A stretch of 64,000 nucleotides of DNA from positions 1,550,001 to 1,614,000 of the forward strand of contig CAVTGA010000002.1 in assembly GCA_963734185.1 (NCBI GenBank), in the 5' to 3' direction. Made by a program: the position numbers and the translations under genes. Positions 48,956 through 57,894 of the stretch are shown here, in pieces. The stretch's first letter is position 1; every line of letters starts with the position of its first letter. This DNA comes from PALSA-894 sp963734185 (GTDB taxonomy: Bacteria; Pseudomonadota; Alphaproteobacteria; Rhizobiales; Xanthobacteraceae). Under the pieces are notes generated by a model, which saw only the letters and a program-made list of their open reading frames with translations, ran no database searches and was not told where the DNA came from.

Positions 48956-49108
48956 GGCACTTGCCTCTTTGTCGTCGATGAATTTTCTCAAGCCTGCCGC
49001 GCCACATCTTGGTGGCATAGATGGATTGCTCCGTTCAAGTCCGCGCCTCTTTGCGATAGAACCCAACGTCGGCAATGGGCAGCCGCCCGCTAGTTAAGGA
49101 TCACCACG

Positions 49109-50218
49109 ATGCTGAGAACCAGGCCTCCGTTTCGCGCCGACCAGGTCGGCAGCTTCCTGCGCTCCGCGCCGCTGAAACAGGCGCGCGCCAGGCACGAGAC
49201 GGGCGAGATCACCGACGCGGAACTCAAGGCGGTGGAAGACGCCGAGATCGCCAAGCTGATCGCCAAGCAGGAAGAGATCGGCATGCAGCTCGTCACCGAC
49301 GGTGAATACCGCCGGTCCTGGTGGCACTTCGATTTCCTCGAAGGGCTGGGCGGCGTCGAAGGCTATGTGGCCGAGCACGGCATTCAATTCGCCGGCATCG
49401 AGACCAAGCCGCGCGGCGTGCGGGTCACCGGCAAGCTGCACTTCAAGGACCATCCGTTCATCGAGCACTTCAAGTTCGTCAAGGACCACACCAAGGTCAC
49501 GCCGAAGATGACGATTCCGGCGCCGGCGGTGCTGCACTTCCGCGGCGGGCGCAAGGGCATCAGCAAGGACGTCTACCCGGATCTCGACGCGTTCTTCGAT
49601 GACTTGGCGCAGGCCTACAAGGCGGCGGTCCGCGCCTTCTACGACGCCGGCTGCCGCTACCTGCAGCTCGACGACACGGTGTGGGCCTATCTGTGCTCGC
49701 AGAAGGAGCTGGCCCAAGCGCGCGAGCGTGGGGACGATCCCACCCGGCTGCCCGAGACCTATGCGCGGGTGATCAACACGGCGATCGAGGGCCGCCCCTC
49801 CGACATGGTCATTTCGACGCATGTCTGCCGCGGCAACTTCCGCTCCACGTGGATCTCCGAGGGCGGGTACGAGCCGGTGGCCGAAGTGCTGTTCGGGAAA
49901 GTCAATTACGACGGCTATTTCCTCGAATACGATACCGAGCGCGCCGGCGGATTCGAGCCATTGCGGTTCGTCCCCAAGGGCAAGAAGAGCGTGGTGCTCG
50001 GCCTCGTCACCTCCAAGAGCGGGACGCTCGAGAAAAAAGATGATATCAAGCGCCGGATCGAGGAGGCGACCCGATACGTCGCCCTCGACCAGCTCTGCCT
50101 GTCGCCCCAATGCGGCTTCGCCTCCACCGAGGAGGGCAACATCCTGGCCGAGGAGGAGCAGTGGGCAAAGCTTGGGATGATCGTCGAGCTCGCCGGGGAA
50201 GTCTGGGGCAAGGCTTGA
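49109..50218 (+). CDS. Methionine synthase II (MetE C-terminal)-like protein, copy 1
   Basis: 369 residues with the MetE C-terminal / UroD-like TIM barrel: PPFRADQVGSFLRSAPL, QEEIGMQLVTDGEYRRSWWH, RYLQLDDTVWAYLC and the zinc-binding HVCRGN and LSPQCGFAST segments. It lacks the N-terminal half of true MetE, as do many 'methionine synthase II' proteins linked to catabolic operons. It is divergent from ligM across 153 nt, suggesting a role in moving methyl groups or in acting on the aromatic/thiol intermediate. About 65-70% similar by eye to the copy at 53745. Confidence 0.85.
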   Translation: MLRTRPPFRADQVGSFLRSAPLKQARARHETGEITDAELKAVEDAEIAKLIAKQEEIGMQLVTDGEYRRSWWHFDFLEGLGGVEGYVAEHGIQFAGIETKPRGVRVTGKLHFKDHPFIEHFKFVKDHTKVTPKMTIPAPAVLHFRGGRKGISKDVYPDLDAFFDDLAQAYKAAVRAFYDAGCRYLQLDDTVWAYLCSQKELAQARERGDDPTRLPETYARVINTAIEGRPSDMVISTHVCRGNFRSTWISEGGYEPVAEVLFGKVNYDGYFLEYDTERAGGFEPLRFVPKGKKSVVLGLVTSKSGTLEKKDDIKRRIEEATRYVALDQLCLSPQCGFASTEEGNILAEEEQWAKLGMIVELAGEVWGKA

Positions 50219-50296
50219 TCGTTGTGGCAGCGGCCCGGGCAGGGTAAAAAGGCCGTCCGGGGCTACCCGAGGAAGAAATAAACGAAAGCGGAGGGA

Positions 50297-51566
50297 ATGA
50301 TGGGATTGCTCAACAAGCGCGGGTTCCTTGCTGCCGCGGGCGCAGCGGCCGCCATCATGTTGCAGCCGGTTGGCGCCGCGGCGCAGAGCGGAGAGCCGAT
50401 CAAGATCGGTTTCGGCATGGCGTTGACCGGGCCGCTGGCCGCCAACGGCAAGCAGGCGCTGCTCGGCATGAAGATTTGGGAAGAAGAGACCAACGCCAAG
50501 GGCGGGCTGCTCGGGCGGCCCGTGAAACTGATCTACTACGATGATCAGACCAACCCGTCGACGGTGCCGGGCATCTATACCAAGCTGATCGACGTCGACA
50601 AGGTCGACCTCGTGCTCGGGCCCTACGCCACCAACATGGCGGCGCCCGCGATGCCGGTCATCGTGCAGAAGGGCAAGCTGTTCATCATCCTGTTCGGGCT
50701 CGATGTGAACCACGAGTTCAAATACAACAAGTTCTTCGCGATGATCCCGACCGGGCCCGACACCAAGGCCTCGTTCACCGAAGGCTTCTTCGAAGTCGCG
50801 ATGAAGCAGAATCCGAAGCCGCAGACCGTGGCGCTGATCGCGGCCGACGCCGAGTTCTCCAACAACGCCTGTGAAGGCGCGCGGCAGAACATCAAGAAGC
50901 ACGGGTTGCGCATCGTCTACGACAAGACCTATCCGCCGGCCACGACCGACTTCACGCCGATCGTGCGCGCGATCCAGGCCACCAACCCCGATCTCGTCAC
51001 CGTGTGCTCCTACCCGCTCGATTCGGTCGGCATGGTGAAGGCGGTGAACGAGCTCAACTACAAGCCCAAGATGATCGGCGGGGCGATGGTCGGCCTGCAG
51101 GCGACTGTGTTCAAGCGCCAGCTCGGCCCGATGCTCAACGGCTGGGTCAATTACGAGACCTGGGTGCCCTCCAAGCAGATGATGCATGAGGGCACCGCCG
51201 AGTTCTTCAAGAAGTACCAGGCGCGCGCGGCCGCCGAAGGCGTCGATCCGCTTGGCTACTATCTGGGCGGCTGGGGCTATGCCTACATCCAGGTGCTCGG
51301 CGACGCCATCAGGGGCGCCAAGTCCCTCAAAGACGACGAGCTCGCCGCGTACATCCGCAAGACCACGTTCAAGACCATCCACGGGCGACATCAAGTTCGG
51401 CGCGAACGGCGAGTGGGAAAAGGGCCGCATGCTGCAGGTGCAGTATCACGGCATCAAGCCGGGTGCGGGCGTCGACGTGTTCGCCGGCATGGACTACCAG
51501 CACGTGCTGACGCCGGGCGATCTGAAGACCGGCGAGGTGGTCTATCCGTACGAGAAGGCCAAGTGA
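50297..51566 (+). CDS. ABC transporter substrate-binding protein (LivK type) with apparent frameshift
   Basis: Intact from ATG 50297 (GGAGGG upstream) to about residue 363; then an extra G in the run at 51383-51385 (ACGGGCGAC) shifts the frame. In the +1 frame the expected ending resumes at once (GDIKFGANGEWEKGRMLQVQ to VVYPYEKAK, stop 51564-51566), whereas the original frame runs through nonsense to 51580. The N terminus has a signal-like segment (NKRGFLAAAGAAAAIMLQPV) and the body is a type I periplasmic receptor (KIGFGMALTGPLAANGKQAL). It could be the missing receptor for the second livHMGF system. Either a sequencing error or a real mutation replacing the last ~60 residues. Confidence 0.82.
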
Positions 51567-51641
51567 GGCTATTCGACTGACGTAGCTGCCGCGGCCGGTG
51601 CGCAAGCGCCGGCCGCTCGCCATTCCCCTGGGAACCCCCCC

Positions 51642-52670
51642 ATGCTGCTTCCGACCTGCCTCGTCGGCTCCTACCCGCAGCCCGATTGGCTGATCGACCG
51701 CGAGAAGCTGTCCAAGCAGGTCCCGCGCGTGCGCGCGCACGACCTGTGGCGGATCGCGCCCGACATGCTGGAGGCGGCGCAGGATGACGCGACCGTGCTG
51801 GCGGTCCGCGACCAGGAACGCGCCGGCCTCGACATCGTCACCGACGGCGAGCAGCGGCGCGAGAGCTATTCCAACCGCTTCGCGACCGCGCTCGACGGCG
51901 TCGACATCGACAACCCCGGCAGCACGCTGAGCCGCACCGGCCAACCGATCCAGGTGCCGCGCATCGTAGGCAAGATCAAACGCCGGTATGCGGTCGAGGC
52001 GCGCGACGTCAAGGTGCTGCGCGCCAACACCGACCGCACCGTCAAGGCGACCGTGCCCGGCCCCTTCACCATGAGCAAGCAGGCGCAGGACGACTTCTAT
52101 CGCGACGAAGAGGCGCTTGCGATGGATTACGCCGAAGCCGTCAACGCCGAGATCAAGGACCTGTTCGCGGCCGGCGCCGACGTGGTGCAGATCGACGAGC
52201 CGTGGATGCAGCAGCACCCCGACAAGGCGCGCGCCTACGGCCTGAAAGCGCTCAACCGCGCGCTCGACGGCGTCACCGGGACCATCGCGGTGCACCTGTG
52301 CTTCGGCTACGCCGCCGTGGTGCACCAGAAGCCCACCGGCTACTCGTTCCTGGCCGAGCTCGAAGGCTCCAAGGCGCAGCAGATCTCGATCGAGGCGGCA
52401 CAGCCCAAGCTCGACCTCGCCGTGCTTGGGAAGCTGCCCACCAAGAGCATCATCCTCGGCGTGATCGACCTCTCCGACATGACGATCGAGACACCCGAGC
52501 TCGTCGCCGAGCGCATCCGCAAGGCATTGCCTTACGTGCCGCCGGAGCGGATTATCGTCGCGCCGGACTGCGGCATGAAATACCTGCCGCGCCATGTCGC
52601 CTTCGCCAAGATGAAGGCCATGGTCGACGGCGCCAAGATCGTGCGCCGCGAGCTCGCGGGTTCAGCATAA
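51642..52670 (+). CDS. Methionine synthase II-like protein, copy 2 (divergent)
   Basis: 342 residues with the same MetE/UroD-type barrel but clearly different from the other two copies: TCLVGSYPQPDWLIDREKL, LDIVTDGEQRRESYSNRF, DVVQIDEPWMQQHPDKARAY, VHLCFGYAAV and IVAPDCGMKYLPR. The zinc-type residues (His-x-Cys and a later Cys) are conserved. Proteins of this subgroup often accompany aromatic or xenobiotic degradation genes. It directly precedes the intradiol dioxygenase gene. Confidence 0.83.
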   Translation: MLLPTCLVGSYPQPDWLIDREKLSKQVPRVRAHDLWRIAPDMLEAAQDDATVLAVRDQERAGLDIVTDGEQRRESYSNRFATALDGVDIDNPGSTLSRTGQPIQVPRIVGKIKRRYAVEARDVKVLRANTDRTVKATVPGPFTMSKQAQDDFYRDEEALAMDYAEAVNAEIKDLFAAGADVVQIDEPWMQQHPDKARAYGLKALNRALDGVTGTIAVHLCFGYAAVVHQKPTGYSFLAELEGSKAQQISIEAAQPKLDLAVLGKLPTKSIILGVIDLSDMTIETPELVAERIRKALPYVPPERIIVAPDCGMKYLPRHVAFAKMKAMVDGAKIVRRELAGSA

Positions 52671-52690
52671 TTCTGCAAGGGAGAAACCCC

Positions 52691-53584
52691 ATGCCGCAAA
52701 ACATCCCGCCTCAAGACAGCGAGAAGGCCCACACCGCGGCCGTATTGAAGCGCTGGCAGGACATCCCCGATCCGCGCTTGCGCGAGGTGATGCAGTCGGC
52801 CATCCGGCACCTGCATTCGTTCGTCAGCGAAGTGCGGCCGACCGGCGCCGAATGGTTCAAGGCGATCGAGTTCCTCACCCAGACCGGCCAGAAGTGCGAC
52901 GACAAGCGGCAGGAGTTCATCCTCGCCTCCGACGTGTTCGGCGTCAGCATGCTGATCGACGACATCAACAACCGCCGCGTCGAAGGCGCGACACCCTCGA
53001 CGGTCGAAGGCCCGTTCCATATCCCGAACGCGCCGGAGGTCGGGCATGGCGGCAGCATGGCAGAAGGCGCTCCCGGCATTCCCTGCTTCGTCACCGGCAC
53101 GGTGCGCGGCCTTGACGGCCGTCCCGTCGCCGGCGCGACGGTCGACATGTGGCAGACCGACGGCGAGGGACTCTACGAGGAGCAGCGTCGCACCGCCGAG
53201 CCGTGGATGCGCGGCATCTACCGCACGCAAGCCGACGGCTCCTACTCGGTGCGCACGGTCGCGCCGATCAGCTACACGATCCCGATGGACGGCCCGGTCG
53301 GCGCGCTGATGGAGCGCACCGACATGAGCCACATGCGTCCGGCGCACATCCACTTCGCGATTTCGGCGCCCGGCCACCACTACTTGGTCACGCACCTGTT
53401 CCAGAAGGGCGACGAGTGGATCCAGAACGACGTGGTGTACGGCGTGAAGGAGCCGCTGATCGTCGAATTCGTGAAGCGGTCGCCCGGCCAAGCGCCGAAC
53501 GGCGAGACCGTCGACACGCCGTTCTACGAGGTGAAGTACGACTTCGTGCTGGAACCGAAGGCGATGGCGGTCGCCGCCGAGTAG
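52691..53584 (+). CDS. Intradiol ring-cleavage dioxygenase (hydroxyquinol 1,2-dioxygenase-like)
   Basis: 297 residues. The N-terminal helical dimerisation domain (EVMQSAIRHLHSFVSEVRPT) followed by the catalytic beta-sandwich is the catechol/hydroxyquinol 1,2-dioxygenase architecture. Iron ligands: Tyr in DGSYSVRTVAP (~residue 182) and the two His in RPAHIHFAI. The first Tyr ligand, normally in a GPFY motif, is His here (EGPFHIPNAP; codon CAT at about 53017). It opens a catechol- or hydroxyquinol-type ring between hydroxyls. GGGAGA lies before the ATG. Confidence 0.87.
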   Translation: MPQNIPPQDSEKAHTAAVLKRWQDIPDPRLREVMQSAIRHLHSFVSEVRPTGAEWFKAIEFLTQTGQKCDDKRQEFILASDVFGVSMLIDDINNRRVEGATPSTVEGPFHIPNAPEVGHGGSMAEGAPGIPCFVTGTVRGLDGRPVAGATVDMWQTDGEGLYEEQRRTAEPWMRGIYRTQADGSYSVRTVAPISYTIPMDGPVGALMERTDMSHMRPAHIHFAISAPGHHYLVTHLFQKGDEWIQNDVVYGVKEPLIVEFVKRSPGQAPNGETVDTPFYEVKYDFVLEPKAMAVAAE

Positions 53585-53587
53585 TCT

Positions 53588-53727
53588 GTAGGGCGGGCTA
53601 AAGCTTTGCCGCCGGCCGGCGGCGAAGCAAGCCCGCCGTCTTTCCGCAATGACGGACGGCGGGCACGGCGCTCCAACTTTGCGCCAATCACGCACCTCGT
53701 GTCGCGCCCTTTGCCCGCCCTACGGAT
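53588..53727. repeat. TAGGGCGGGC...GCCCGCCCTACGG intergenic repeat
   Basis: The 160-nt gap contains TAGGGCGGGCTAAAG, several GCCGGCGG/CCGCCGGC and CGGCGGGC segments, and ends GCGCCCTTTGCCCGCCCTACGG. It is a diverged member of the family at 7117-7178/7970-7977 and 20088-20234. Confidence 0.6.
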
Positions 53728-53744
53728 TCTCGCGAGGTCGACTC

Positions 53745-54854
53745 ATGAAACGAACCAAACCGCCGTTCCGCGCCGATCACGTCGGCAGCCTGCTGCGGCC
53801 CGCCGCCGTGAAAGACGCGCGCACCAAATATGCCAAGGGCGAGATCGGTGCGGCCGAGCTGAAAGCGGTGGAAGACCGCGAGATCGAGCGCGTCATCGCC
53901 AAGCAGGAGGAGATCGGACTGCAAGGCGTCACCGACGGCGAGTTCCGCCGCTCATGGTGGCATCTCGATTTCCTCTGGGGCCTCGACGGCGTGGAGCGCT
54001 ACGCCATGGACCAGGGCATCGCGTTCGCGGGCGTCAAGACGCGCGCCGAAGGAATTGAGGTGACGGACAAGGTCGGCTTTTCCGGTCATCCGATGATCGA
54101 GCATTACAAGTTCGTGGCCGCTCATACCAAGGCAACGCCGAAGATCACGATTCCCGCTCCGTCGGCGATGTATGGGCGGCCGATCGCGACGCCGATCGAC
54201 CGCTCGGTCTATCCCGACCTCGACGCGTTCTTCCACGACCTCGGCCAGGCCTACCGCAAGGCGGTGCGGGCTTTCGCGGACGCCGGCTGCCGCTACCTGC
54301 AGCTCGACGAAGTGTTCATCGCGATGCTGTGCGATCCGCAATACCGCCAACGGATGAAGGACCGCGGCGACGACCCGGAAACGTTGGGCACGCTCTACGG
54401 CGATCTCATCAACGCGGCGATGTCGGACATCCCGTCCGACATGACCATCACCATGCATCTGTGCCGCGGCAACTACAAATCCACCTATATGGGCTCGGGC
54501 GGCTATGACGCGGTGCAGGAGGTCCTGTTCGGCCGCATCAACGTGCACGGCTATTTCATGGAGTACGACACCGAGCGCGCCGGCGGTTTCGAGCCATTGC
54601 GATTCCTGCCGAAAGGCGGCAAGCAGGTGGTGCTCGGGCTGGTCACGTCCAAGACCGGCATCCTGGAAAAGAAGGACGACCTCAAGCGCCGGATCGACGA
54701 GGCGGCGAAGTTCGCGCCCCTCGATCAGCTTTGCCTGTCGCCGCAATGCGGCTTCGCCTCGACCGAGGAGGGCAACGTGCTGACCGAGGACGAGCAATGG
54801 GCGAAGCTGCGCATGATCGTCGAAGTGGCGGACGAGGTGTGGGGAGGACGATAG
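53745..54854 (+). CDS. Methionine synthase II (MetE C-terminal)-like protein, copy 3
   Basis: 369 residues from ATG 53745; the frame is open further up through the repeat, but GAGGT and the PPFRADHVGSLLRP start fix this ATG. Close paralogue of the gene at 49109: QEEIGLQGVTDGEFRRSWWH, RYLQLDEVFIAMLCD, HLCRGNYKSTYMGSGGYDAV, LSPQCGFASTEEGN. The two may be a duplication. It is followed after 3 nt by an SDR gene, so it heads the CoA-linked group below. Confidence 0.85.
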   Translation: MKRTKPPFRADHVGSLLRPAAVKDARTKYAKGEIGAAELKAVEDREIERVIAKQEEIGLQGVTDGEFRRSWWHLDFLWGLDGVERYAMDQGIAFAGVKTRAEGIEVTDKVGFSGHPMIEHYKFVAAHTKATPKITIPAPSAMYGRPIATPIDRSVYPDLDAFFHDLGQAYRKAVRAFADAGCRYLQLDEVFIAMLCDPQYRQRMKDRGDDPETLGTLYGDLINAAMSDIPSDMTITMHLCRGNYKSTYMGSGGYDAVQEVLFGRINVHGYFMEYDTERAGGFEPLRFLPKGGKQVVLGLVTSKTGILEKKDDLKRRIDEAAKFAPLDQLCLSPQCGFASTEEGNVLTEDEQWAKLRMIVEVADEVWGGR

Positions 54855-54857
54855 CCA

Positions 54858-55772
54858 ATGACAGGAATGGTCGCCGGCAAGGTCGCGATCGTCACCGGCG
54901 CGGGCCGCGGCATAGGGCGCGCCATCGCGATGCTGATGGCGCAGGAGGGCGCGAGCGTCCTGGTCAACGACGTCGGCGCCAACGTGGACGGCTCGGGCTC
55001 CGATGTGGGCCCGGCGCAGGCCGTGGTCGAGGAGATCAAACAGGCCGGCGGCCAGGCGATCGCCAATACGCTGAGCGTGACCGAGCCGCAGAGCGCCGAG
55101 GCGATGGTCAAAGCCGCGATCGACGCCTTTGGCCGCATCGATATCCTGGTCAACAACGCCGGCATCCTGCGCGACCGCATCTTCCACCGCATGAGCTGGT
55201 CGGACTGGCACGACGTCATCAACGTGCATCTCAACGGCTCGTTCAACATGAGCCGCGCGGTCGCGACGCACTTCCGCGAGCAGCAGAGCGGCGCGCTGGT
55301 GCACATGACGTCCACGTCGGGATTGATCGGCAACTTCGGGCAGGCCAACTACATGGCGGCCAAGCTCGCCCTGCATGGGCTCTCGCGCGGCATCGCGCTC
55401 GACATGGCGCGCTACAATGTGCGCTCGAACGCGATCGCGCCGTCGGCGTGGAGCCGCATGATCGGCTCGATCCCGACCGAGACCGAGGCCGAGAAGCTGC
55501 GCGTCGAGCGGCTGAAGCAGATGACGCCGGAGAAGATCGCGCCGCTTGCGGTCTATCTCTGCTCCGACCGCGCCGAGGGCATCACGGGTCAGATCTTCGG
55601 CATCCGCAACAACGAGATCTTCCTGTTCTCGCAGCCGCGGCCGGTGCGCGTGATCCATCGCTCCGACGGCTGGACGCCGCAGAAGCTCGACGCGCAGCTC
55701 AAGGGCGCGTTCAAAAGCTCGCTCGTGCCGCTCGAGCGCACCAGCGACGTATTCCCGTGGGACCCGGTGTAG
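54858..55772 (+). CDS. SDR-family oxidoreductase (MFE-2 hydroxyacyl-CoA dehydrogenase-like)
   Basis: 304 residues. NAD(P)-binding TGAGRGIGRAI at the N terminus, NNAG at ~98, catalytic Ser in STSGLIGNFGQANYMAAKLAL (Tyr-x3-Lys: YMAAK). The DVGANVDGSGSDVGPAQ insertion and C-terminal extension (~60 residues after the usual SDR end) resemble the dehydrogenase part of peroxisomal multifunctional enzyme 2. It probably oxidises a 3-hydroxyacyl-CoA. The next gene is a MaoC-type hydratase, which MFE-2 also contains. Confidence 0.85.
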   Translation: MTGMVAGKVAIVTGAGRGIGRAIAMLMAQEGASVLVNDVGANVDGSGSDVGPAQAVVEEIKQAGGQAIANTLSVTEPQSAEAMVKAAIDAFGRIDILVNNAGILRDRIFHRMSWSDWHDVINVHLNGSFNMSRAVATHFREQQSGALVHMTSTSGLIGNFGQANYMAAKLALHGLSRGIALDMARYNVRSNAIAPSAWSRMIGSIPTETEAEKLRVERLKQMTPEKIAPLAVYLCSDRAEGITGQIFGIRNNEIFLFSQPRPVRVIHRSDGWTPQKLDAQLKGAFKSSLVPLERTSDVFPWDPV

Positions 55773-55807
55773 CCTAATTCCTCCCCGGGCAAGAAAATCG
55801 GAATGCC

Positions 55808-56671
55808 ATGACCATCGTCTACGAAAAGCTGCTCGCACTGAAAATCCCCGAGGCCCAGGCAAGCTATGGGGCGAAGGAGCCGATCCTTTATGCGCTCAGC
55901 CTTGGACTCGGACGCGATCCGGTTAACGCGCGCGAACTGCCGTTCGTATACGAGAAGGGCTTGAAGATCCTGCCGACCTATCCGGTGGTGCTGGCGCCGG
56001 CCGGCTTCTGGGCGCGCGATCTCGACACCGGGATCGACTGGGTCAAGATCGTGCACGGCGAGCACAAACTCGTGCTGCACAAGCCGCTCGGCACCTCGGG
56101 CAAGGTGATGAGCCGCACGCGCATTCTCGACGTGATCGACAAGGGACCGGGCAAGGGCGCGCTGCTGTTCACCGAGCGCGTGATCTCGGACCAGGCGAGC
56201 GGCGAGGCGATCGCCACCATCAGGCAGACCGGTTTCTGCCGCGGCGACGGCGGCTTCGGCGGGCCGCAGCGGCCGACCCCGGCGCCGCACAAGATTCCCG
56301 ACCGCGCTCCCGAGTGCACCGACGACTTCGCGACGCGCGCCGACATGGCGCTATTCTATCGCTGGAACGCCGACCTCAATCCGCTGCACGCCGATCCCGA
56401 CATCGCCGCCAAGGCCGGCTATCCCAAGCCGATCCTGCACGGACTCGCGACCTTCGGGGTCGCCGGGCACGCGATCCTGCGGACCTTATGCGACTACGAT
56501 CCGGGGCGCTTCAAGGCGATCCAGGGACGGTTCTCCGCGCCGGTCTATCCGGGCGAGACCATCCGCACCGAGATGTGGCGCGACGGTTCGGTGGTGAGCT
56601 TTCGCGCGCGCGTTACCGAGCGCGACAAGGTGGTGCTCGACAACGGCCGCGCCGAGATCGCTAGCGCATGA
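55808..56671 (+). CDS. MaoC-family enoyl-CoA hydratase 2
   Basis: 287 residues, double hot-dog fold. Hydratase-2 motif in the second half: YRWNADLNPLHADPDIAAKA then GYPKPILHGLATFG, with the catalytic Asp/His. The N-terminal half (FVYEKGLKILPTYPVVLA) is the binding domain. It likely hydrates 2-enoyl-CoA to (3R)-hydroxyacyl-CoA for the SDR upstream. The last three codons and stop (GCTAGCGCATGA) run into the GATC-type palindrome, so the repeat supplies the stop codon. Confidence 0.88.
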   Translation: MTIVYEKLLALKIPEAQASYGAKEPILYALSLGLGRDPVNARELPFVYEKGLKILPTYPVVLAPAGFWARDLDTGIDWVKIVHGEHKLVLHKPLGTSGKVMSRTRILDVIDKGPGKGALLFTERVISDQASGEAIATIRQTGFCRGDGGFGGPQRPTPAPHKIPDRAPECTDDFATRADMALFYRWNADLNPLHADPDIAAKAGYPKPILHGLATFGVAGHAILRTLCDYDPGRFKAIQGRFSAPVYPGETIRTEMWRDGSVVSFRARVTERDKVVLDNGRAEIASA

Positions 56672-56712
56672 TCCCGAAAAATGGGTACCGGTTTTCGGAA
56701 AAGATCATGCGC
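56664..56712. repeat. GATC-type palindromic repeat, copy 2, overlapping the MaoC gene end
   Basis: GCGCATGATC (56664-56673) and GATCATGCGC (56703-56712) bound a 49-nt palindrome almost identical to 1291-1339. The TGA at 56669-56671 inside the left arm is the stop codon of the hydratase gene. Confidence 0.8.
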
Positions 56713-56733
56713 AAACGCAAAAAACCTTGAACG

Positions 56734-57894
56734 ATGCACGACAGCGAAGAGATCGCCAGCATCCGCAATGCCGTGCGCGCGCTGTGCGCCGGCTTCCCGG
56801 GCGAGTACTGGCGCGCGCTCGACCGCGAGCGCGCCTATCCGAGCGAATTCGTCACCGCGTTGACGCAGGCCGGGTTCCTCGCCGCCCTGATCCCCGAGGA
56901 CTACGGCGGCAGCGGGCTGCCGATGTCGGCGGCGGTCGCCATCATGGAGGAGATCCACGCCTCGGGCTGCAACGGTGCCGCCTGCCATGCGCAGATGTAC
57001 ACCATGGGTACGGTGATGCGGCACGGCAGCGCCGCGCAGAAGGCGCAGTTCCTGCCGGGAATCGCCAAGGGCGAGCTGCGGCTGCAGGCGTTCGCGGTCA
57101 CCGAGCCGACCTCCGGCACCGACACGCTCAGCCTGCGCACCACGGCCGCGCGCGACGGCAACGACGCCTACGTGGTCAACGGGCAGAAGATCTGGACCTC
57201 GCGCGCCGAGCACTCCGACCTGATGCTACTGCTCGCGCGCACCACCCCGCGCGATCAGGTGCAGAAGCGCACCGATGGCCTCTCGGTGTTCCTCATCGAC
57301 ATGCGCGAAGCGCTCGGCAAGGGCCTCAGCATCCGCCCGATCCGCACCATGATGAACCACGCCACCACCGAGGTGTTCTTCGACAACCTGCGCATCCCGG
57401 CGGGAAGCCTGGTCGGCGAGGAAGGCAAGGGCTTCCGCTACATCCTTTCGGGCATGAACGCCGAGCGCATCCTGATCGCCGCCGAATGCATCGGCGACTG
57501 CAGATGGTTCATTGACAAGGCGTCATCCTACGCCAAGGAGCGCGTGCTGTTCGGCCGCCCGATCGGTCAGAACCAGGGCGTGCAGTTCCCGATCGCCAAG
57601 GCCTACGCGCAGATGCGCGCCGCCGAGCTGATGGTGCGCGAGGCGGCAAGCCTCTATGAGGCCGGCGCGGATTGCGGCGCCGAGGCCAACATGGCCAAGC
57701 TGATCGCCGCCGACGCCTCGTGGGCGGCCGCCGACATGTGCGTGCAGACCCATGGCGGCTTCGGCTTCGCCGAGGAGTTCGACATCGAGCGCAAGTTCCG
57801 CGAGACCCGGCTGTACCAGGTGGCGCCGATCTCGACCAACCTGATCCTGTCGTATCTGGCCGAGCACGTGCTCGGCCTGCCGAGGTCGTATTGA
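56734..57894 (+). CDS. Acyl-CoA dehydrogenase
   Basis: 386 residues, normal length for the family. FAD and substrate motifs: QAFAVTEPTSGTDTLSLRTT (the VTEPxxGSD signature), VNGQKIWTSRAEHSDLMLLL, ERVLFGRPIGQNQGVQFPIA and the C-terminal VQTHGGFGFAEEFDIERKFR. It introduces a double bond into an acyl-CoA, making the substrate of the MaoC hydratase. Its stop overlaps the CoA-transferase start by one base. Confidence 0.92.
   Translation: MHDSEEIASIRNAVRALCAGFPGEYWRALDRERAYPSEFVTALTQAGFLAALIPEDYGGSGLPMSAAVAIMEEIHASGCNGAACHAQMYTMGTVMRHGSAAQKAQFLPGIAKGELRLQAFAVTEPTSGTDTLSLRTTAARDGNDAYVVNGQKIWTSRAEHSDLMLLLARTTPRDQVQKRTDGLSVFLIDMREALGKGLSIRPIRTMMNHATTEVFFDNLRIPAGSLVGEEGKGFRYILSGMNAERILIAAECIGDCRWFIDKASSYAKERVLFGRPIGQNQGVQFPIAKAYAQMRAAELMVREAASLYEAGADCGAEANMAKLIAADASWAAADMCVQTHGGFGFAEEFDIERKFRETRLYQVAPISTNLILSYLAEHVLGLPRSY

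Noticed and set aside
51381..51580. Native-frame ending of the binding protein to 51580
   Set aside because: The residues after the G run (Arg/Gly-rich nonsense) do not fit the family, whereas the +1 frame gives the expected conserved ending.
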